From: Gammaproteobacteria bacterium
GTDB taxonomy: Bacteria > Pseudomonadota > Gammaproteobacteria > Pseudomonadales > Azotimanducaceae
Direction of reading: 5' to 3'
DNA length: 47,439 bases
Assembly: GCA_021773555.1 (NCBI GenBank)
Contig: JAJFKA010000171.1
Span: 1-47,439, forward strand
The position numbers and the translations under genes are program-made. Shown one piece after another: positions 43,833 through 47,439 of this stretch. Positions within the stretch are counted from its first letter, which is position 1. Every line of letters begins with the position of its first letter. Below the pieces are notes generated by a model that made no database searches, had not been told where the DNA came from, and saw nothing but the letters and a program-made list of their open reading frames with translations.

Positions 43833-44683
43833 GGATTGCTGATACCCTCATCAGGGAGCATCTCCGGTATCAGTTGCCAGTGATTCCACTGTCCCGGGTA
43901 GCGACGAATATAAGGTTCTACTATGGCGACTGTTCGCTGAATTTCTTCCGCCACGTGCTTGCAAGGCTCGCGATAATCGAGTGCATTCAACCAGTCGCAA
44001 TGCCATCGATCGCCTTGCGCGTAGGAATAAAACGGGAAAACAATGCTTCGTCCCAGCATGGACAAGCGCAACGGCCCTGTGACCCAGTGCATCCGGGTTC
44101 CCAGAAAATCCACCGGAATGGTTTCTCCCCAGCGGCGTGATAAGTCGTACAACAGAATGACGATGTCGCCGTTGCGCAGTGCCGCTGCGATTTTTCGAGC
44201 AGCGGCTGGCCCATGGCGGACAGTTATGATGGTATGACCCAGCTGATCGATTTTGTTGAACGCGTTTTGTTCCAGTGCACTCCATGATTTTTTACGCAAC
44301 ACAAAGACAGTTCGAGGACGAGGGATCAGATTCAAGATTCGCAGAATCGAGTAAAGGTAATTGCCCATGTGAATGGTGAGCAGCACGATGCCCTGCGGCT
44401 TTGTTGCTCTCGGAGCAGAGCTGATAAAAGCTGCTACTGATTGATCATCAGGCATCACTATCGCGTCTGCCTGCTGCAAGGCTGTAGTGAGCGGAACCCT
44501 GGCACAGTCATGCCACAGCTTCCTGACGAGAAGCATGTTCGCACGCCATTGCCGGGCAAGCGTTTGGGCATGCGCTGGCGATTCGTTTAACAGGGATTCA
44601 AATACACTGGCCATGGGATCCTGTTGGTGACTGAATAGCTCCTGGCAGAGCAGATTGCCGAGATCTTTGCTGAATAGGGACAT
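43829..44683 (-). CDS. LpxL/HtrB-like acyltransferase linked to exporter operon
   Basis: A 284-residue protein of the lipid A acyltransferase (LpxL/LpxM) family: IVLLTIHMGNYLYSILRIL, TVFVLRKK, GDIVILLYDLSRRWGETIPVDFLGTRMHWVTGPLRLSMLGRSIVFPFYS and a C-terminal RRYPGQWNHWQLIPEML are recognisable. The usual catalytic HxxxxE reads H105-x4-L110, lacking the acidic residue. There is no N-terminal membrane anchor of the LpxL type. It is first in the operon, joined to hlyD and the C39 exporter by 4-base overlaps. It may acylate an exported molecule, or be a catalytically altered relative; its substrate is unknown. Confidence 0.75.
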   Translation of the reverse strand: MSLFSKDLGNLLCQELFSHQQDPMASVFESLLNESPAHAQTLARQWRANMLLVRKLWHDCARVPLTTALQQADAIVMPDDQSVAAFISSAPRATKPQGIVLLTIHMGNYLYSILRILNLIPRPRTVFVLRKKSWSALEQNAFNKIDQLGHTIITVRHGPAAARKIAAALRNGDIVILLYDLSRRWGETIPVDFLGTRMHWVTGPLRLSMLGRSIVFPFYSYAQGDRWHCDWLNALDYREPCKHVAEEIQRTVAIVEPYIRRYPGQWNHWQLIPEMLPDEGISNP

Positions 44684-44814
44684 GGGAATAGCGCGGCTAC
44701 ATGGGAGCTCTCAAGTTACCCGGACGCCTGCCAGCTAATAATGGCAATTGACTATATTCATTGTGGGAACTCAGCGGTTAACGGTTACAATCGGCTGCGA
44801 TCACCGCACCGGGA

Positions 44815-44828
44815 TTGTTAACTAACAA
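44815..44828. promoter_or_regulatory. Palindromic candidate operator between divergent genes
   Basis: TTGTTA-AC-TAACAA, a perfect 6-bp inverted repeat, lies 9 bases before the FAD-oxidoreductase ATG in the 154-base gap between it and the divergent acyltransferase gene. The direct repeat GGTTAACGGTTA lies about 35 bases to its left. Either could bind a regulator of both transcripts. Confidence 0.35.
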
Positions 44829-44837
44829 TGGATAGTG

Positions 44838-46127
44838 ATGAAGTACATTGACTCTTATTACAGCCGAACGCTCGGGTCTGCATTAGATGCAGCGCCACTG
44901 GATGAAGATCTGGACACCCAGGTCTGTGTGATTGGTGGTGGCCTGGCTGGCATTTCAACCGCGCTCGGTCTGACCGAGCGCGGCGTTAACTGTGTCTTAC
45001 TGGAAGCCAATCAGGTCGGCTGGGGAGCATCAGGGCGTAATGGCGGATTTGTTTCCTGTGGCTTCTCGCAAAGCGCGTTGAAGCTTGCCCGATTGCTGGG
45101 TGAAGATCATGCCCGGTCGCTGTATGGATTGACTTCAGACGCACTTGCGCTGATTCAAAAACGCATTCAAGGTCACGAACAGTCGATCCAACAACCCGAC
45201 ACTGGCACAGTGACGGCCTCGTGGTTTGATGATGAATCCGGCGTCAAACACTATGTTGATGAGATGAATCGTTTGTTCGATGTCGAGCTCGAGTTCTGGC
45301 CAAGAGAGCGTGTGAATGCCAGTTACTTAACGGAGCGTTACTTCGACGGGTTCCTGAAGGCGACGACCAAACGGTTTCATTCATTGGAATATGTGCTGCA
45401 TACGGCGCGGATGGCGTTGGCGAAGGGTGCCCGGTTATTCGAGCAGACGACTGTCGACAGGGTAGTGAAAGACGGACAGCGATGGTGCGTTTATACGGCT
45501 TCTGGAAAAGTCAGTGCGGACCATGTGGTTTATGCCTGCAGTGGCTATATCGGCAATCTGCAGCCAGCGCTTTCCCGGGCAACCCTGCCGGTTGCAACCT
45601 ATGTGCTGCTGACCGAGCCCCTGGGCGATCGGCTCGAACAGGCGATCAAGTCTCCCTATGCGGTTTCTGATAATCGCTTTTCATCCAACTATTATCGGGT
45701 CGTTGGTGACAAACAATTACTGTGGGGCGGGCGGGTTTCCATGTTTCATCCCTCCCAGGAACGGCTGAAATCCATCATGCTGGGCGATCTGTTATCGGTT
45801 TACCCGCAACTGAACGGCATCAAAGCCGAGGTCGCGTGGGGCGGATTCATGGGGTATGCGCGCCACAAAATGCCGCAAATCGGGCAGTTGAAACCGGGCC
45901 AGTGGTACTGCCAGGGTTTTGGTGGTCACGGCATGGCGACTACCACGATGGGTGGGGAATTGATCGCCGCCGCCATTGGGCAGAAGGATGATCGCTATCG
46001 ATTGTTTGCACCGTTCGGGCTTTCCTATGTGGGTAAACCGTTTGGACCACTGATCGCGCAACTTGCCTACTGGTCTTATCAGCTGCAGGACGCGTTGCAG
46101 GTCAGCCGCTTAAACCGCAAGTTTTGA
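44838..46127 (+). CDS. FAD-dependent oxidoreductase (DAO/PuuB-like)
   Basis: A 429-residue flavoprotein with the glycine-rich dinucleotide fold TQVCVIGGGLAGISTALGLTERGVNCVLLEAN, then GASGRNGGFVSCGFS, and C-terminal CQGFGGHGMATTTMGGELIAAAI. The order and length match gamma-glutamylputrescine oxidase and related amine oxidases. The ATG at 44838 follows a GTG in frame at 44835; the ATG is preferred. The reaction would oxidise an amine to an aldehyde and peroxide; the exact substrate is unproven. Its end overlaps the convergent antiporter by 18 bases. Confidence 0.88.
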   Translation: MKYIDSYYSRTLGSALDAAPLDEDLDTQVCVIGGGLAGISTALGLTERGVNCVLLEANQVGWGASGRNGGFVSCGFSQSALKLARLLGEDHARSLYGLTSDALALIQKRIQGHEQSIQQPDTGTVTASWFDDESGVKHYVDEMNRLFDVELEFWPRERVNASYLTERYFDGFLKATTKRFHSLEYVLHTARMALAKGARLFEQTTVDRVVKDGQRWCVYTASGKVSADHVVYACSGYIGNLQPALSRATLPVATYVLLTEPLGDRLEQAIKSPYAVSDNRFSSNYYRVVGDKQLLWGGRVSMFHPSQERLKSIMLGDLLSVYPQLNGIKAEVAWGGFMGYARHKMPQIGQLKPGQWYCQGFGGHGMATTTMGGELIAAAIGQKDDRYRLFAPFGLSYVGKPFGPLIAQLAYWSYQLQDALQVSRLNRKF

Positions 46128-47439
46128 GACCGGGCGGTTCTCAGTGCCGAGGATCTGAATGCCCAGATACAGCACTAGCGCGCAGGGCAACAGAATCCAG
46201 GCTGTTGGATAGAATCCAGCGACAAGATAGGCAATAAAGGCGATGGATCCTGTGAGCAACGCATAATAAAACTGTGTCGTGACATGGTCGATATGCGCAC
46301 AGTCAGCGCCAATCGATGCCAGTACCGTGGTGTCTGATATCGGCGAGGTATGGTCACCAAACAAGCCACCGCTTAAGACTGCGGCAATGGTGAGATACAT
46401 CGAGGCATCAATATTGTGCGCCACTGGCACCGCCAGCGTCATTAATATTGCAAAGGTTCCCCAGGATGAACCCGTTGCGAAAGAAATCACCGCACCGAGC
46501 AGGAAGATAACCGCTGGTAACATGCCGGGATGGATGTTCTGGCTGACCAGTTCCGAGAGCGTCTGGGCCGTGCCGTGATCCTTGAGCACAGAGCTCTTTG
46601 ACCAGGCCAGGATCAGGATTAACACCACAAACACCATGGTTTCAGGTCCCCTGACAAAAGTAGTCAGGGAGTCATTGAAGGGGATTTGCTGCTGTCGATA
46701 CATCAGCACGGCCGTCGCGATGGACGCTGCAATATAGGCAATGGTTAAGGTTGACCGGACATGGACACTGGTGAGGTCATCAACCAGCGCGTAGCCGGTA
46801 AGCAGGACGCCGATAATACCGATCAGGAGTGTTAGCGGTACGAGAAACAGGCTGACTGAACCAACAGCCGGATCGGATGCCTTTGCCGGTTCTGAATCGA
46901 CGCTATCGTTCTGGCGACGCTGCGCAGCCAGCATGGGACCGAAATCACGACCCGTCCAGATAAACAATGCCACGGCAAAAAGCGTCAGCAAGGCATAGAA
47001 CTGATAAGGCAACACGTTGAGTAAAACCTCGAACGCATTCTCGGTCAGCCCGTTATCTACATAAGCCTGTTCGATCAGGCCCATGATGTAAGCTCCCCAG
47101 CCAATGAAGGGAACCAGAATGCAAATGGGGGAAGCGGTGGAATCCAGGATATAAGCCAGCTTTTCCCGGCTGATGTTCAGCTCCCTGAATATTGGCCGGA
47201 ACAGCGGCCCGATGATAAGCGCATTACCGGAGTCGGTGAAGAATATCGATACACCGGCCCCCCAGGCGGCAAACTGTGCGCGAGCCGCGGTTGGAACAAT
47301 CCGGGTCATGCGCCTGGCAAAAGACCGGGCACCACCGGAGACTTCCAGCAGTTTGATGAATCCACCAATGGCCATCATGGTGAAGATAATCTGGATATTG
47401 GAGGGAACGCTCAATTGCACAAACACCCGCTGCTCCACC
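46110..47439 (-). CDS. NhaC-family Na+/H+ antiporter, 5' end cut by window edge
   Basis: 443 codons of an antiporter, lacking its N-terminus because the window ends. Eight or more hydrophobic segments are visible. Family segments: FTMMAIGGFIKLLEVSGGARSFARRM, FFTDSGNALIIGPLFRPI, ISFATGSSWGTFAILMTLAVPVAHN and GGLFGDHTSPISDTTVLASIGADCAHIDHV. The frame is open to the edge; the apparent GTG at 47438 is not a true start. It exchanges sodium or another cation for protons, or a metabolite such as malate for lactate in some relatives. Orientation is convergent to the FAD oxidoreductase. Confidence 0.9.
   Translation of the reverse strand, partial: VEQRVFVQLSVPSNIQIIFTMMAIGGFIKLLEVSGGARSFARRMTRIVPTAARAQFAAWGAGVSIFFTDSGNALIIGPLFRPIFRELNISREKLAYILDSTASPICILVPFIGWGAYIMGLIEQAYVDNGLTENAFEVLLNVLPYQFYALLTLFAVALFIWTGRDFGPMLAAQRRQNDSVDSEPAKASDPAVGSVSLFLVPLTLLIGIIGVLLTGYALVDDLTSVHVRSTLTIAYIAASIATAVLMYRQQQIPFNDSLTTFVRGPETMVFVVLILILAWSKSSVLKDHGTAQTLSELVSQNIHPGMLPAVIFLLGAVISFATGSSWGTFAILMTLAVPVAHNIDASMYLTIAAVLSGGLFGDHTSPISDTTVLASIGADCAHIDHVTTQFYYALLTGSIAFIAYLVAGFYPTAWILLPCALVLYLGIQILGTENRPVSKLAV

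Overview
The window is chromosomal DNA of moderate GC from a gammaproteobacterium. It carries the cmoA/cmoB tRNA wobble-uridine modification pair, a gammaproteobacterial-type glutathione synthetase (gshB) and a TonB-dependent receptor start. It is also rich in acyl-CoA and organic-acid genes: two enoyl-CoA hydratases, an acyl-CoA dehydrogenase, a CaiB-type CoA-transferase, a LvaA-like phosphotransferase and malonate uptake with malonyl-CoA synthetase. That content fits a free-living, probably marine, heterotroph. Genus cannot be told from this sequence. No rRNA, tRNA or CRISPR array was seen.

Layout. 1-4146: the N-terminus of a TonB receptor and a MoxR-ATPase/VWA pair. 4381-5834: a LvaA-like phosphotransferase coupled to a small DUF6285/LvaB-like partner. 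5843-8106: cmoA, a membrane protein and cmoB in one minus-strand operon. 8107-8445: an intergenic region with a promoter and a terminator that may encode a small RNA. 8446-11611: HNH endonuclease, enoyl-CoA hydratase, RIO kinase and a small secreted protein. 11634-18841: M20 peptidase, CoA-transferase, amidohydrolase, an arsR-gshB operon, SDR dehydrogenase and enoyl-CoA hydratase. 19072-22173: a two-subunit molybdenum hydroxylase (IorA/IorB-like) translationally joined to a GFA-family protein that appears to start at CTG.

22174-26129 is a gene-poor accessory stretch. It holds a small lipoprotein, a large winged-helix/TIR/TolB-like/TPR fusion, a truncated IS3-family transposase and a decapitated gene remnant. 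26130-31248 returns to metabolism: acyl-CoA dehydrogenase, an AsmA-like protein, madLM and malonyl-CoA synthetase, a route to take up malonate and activate it directly. 31250-40458 holds ADP-ribosylglycohydrolase, a Spy-like protein, an NAD-dependent epimerase, a small IS4-like non-autonomous element with a 10-bp target duplication, a serine hydrolase, a VOC protein, MFS and MATE transporters, and a HIT-LOG pair.

40441-44683 is a tightly overlapped minus-strand operon: LpxL/HtrB-like acyltransferase, HlyD-type adaptor, and an ABC exporter with an intact C39 peptidase. It looks like a double-glycine-leader peptide exporter, but no substrate peptide is visible nearby. The window ends with a FAD-dependent amine-oxidase-like protein and a truncated NhaC-type antiporter. 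The least ordinary items are the TIR fusion, the acyltransferase-coupled C39 exporter, the cysteine-rich ArsR with gshB, the non-autonomous element and the candidate small RNAs.
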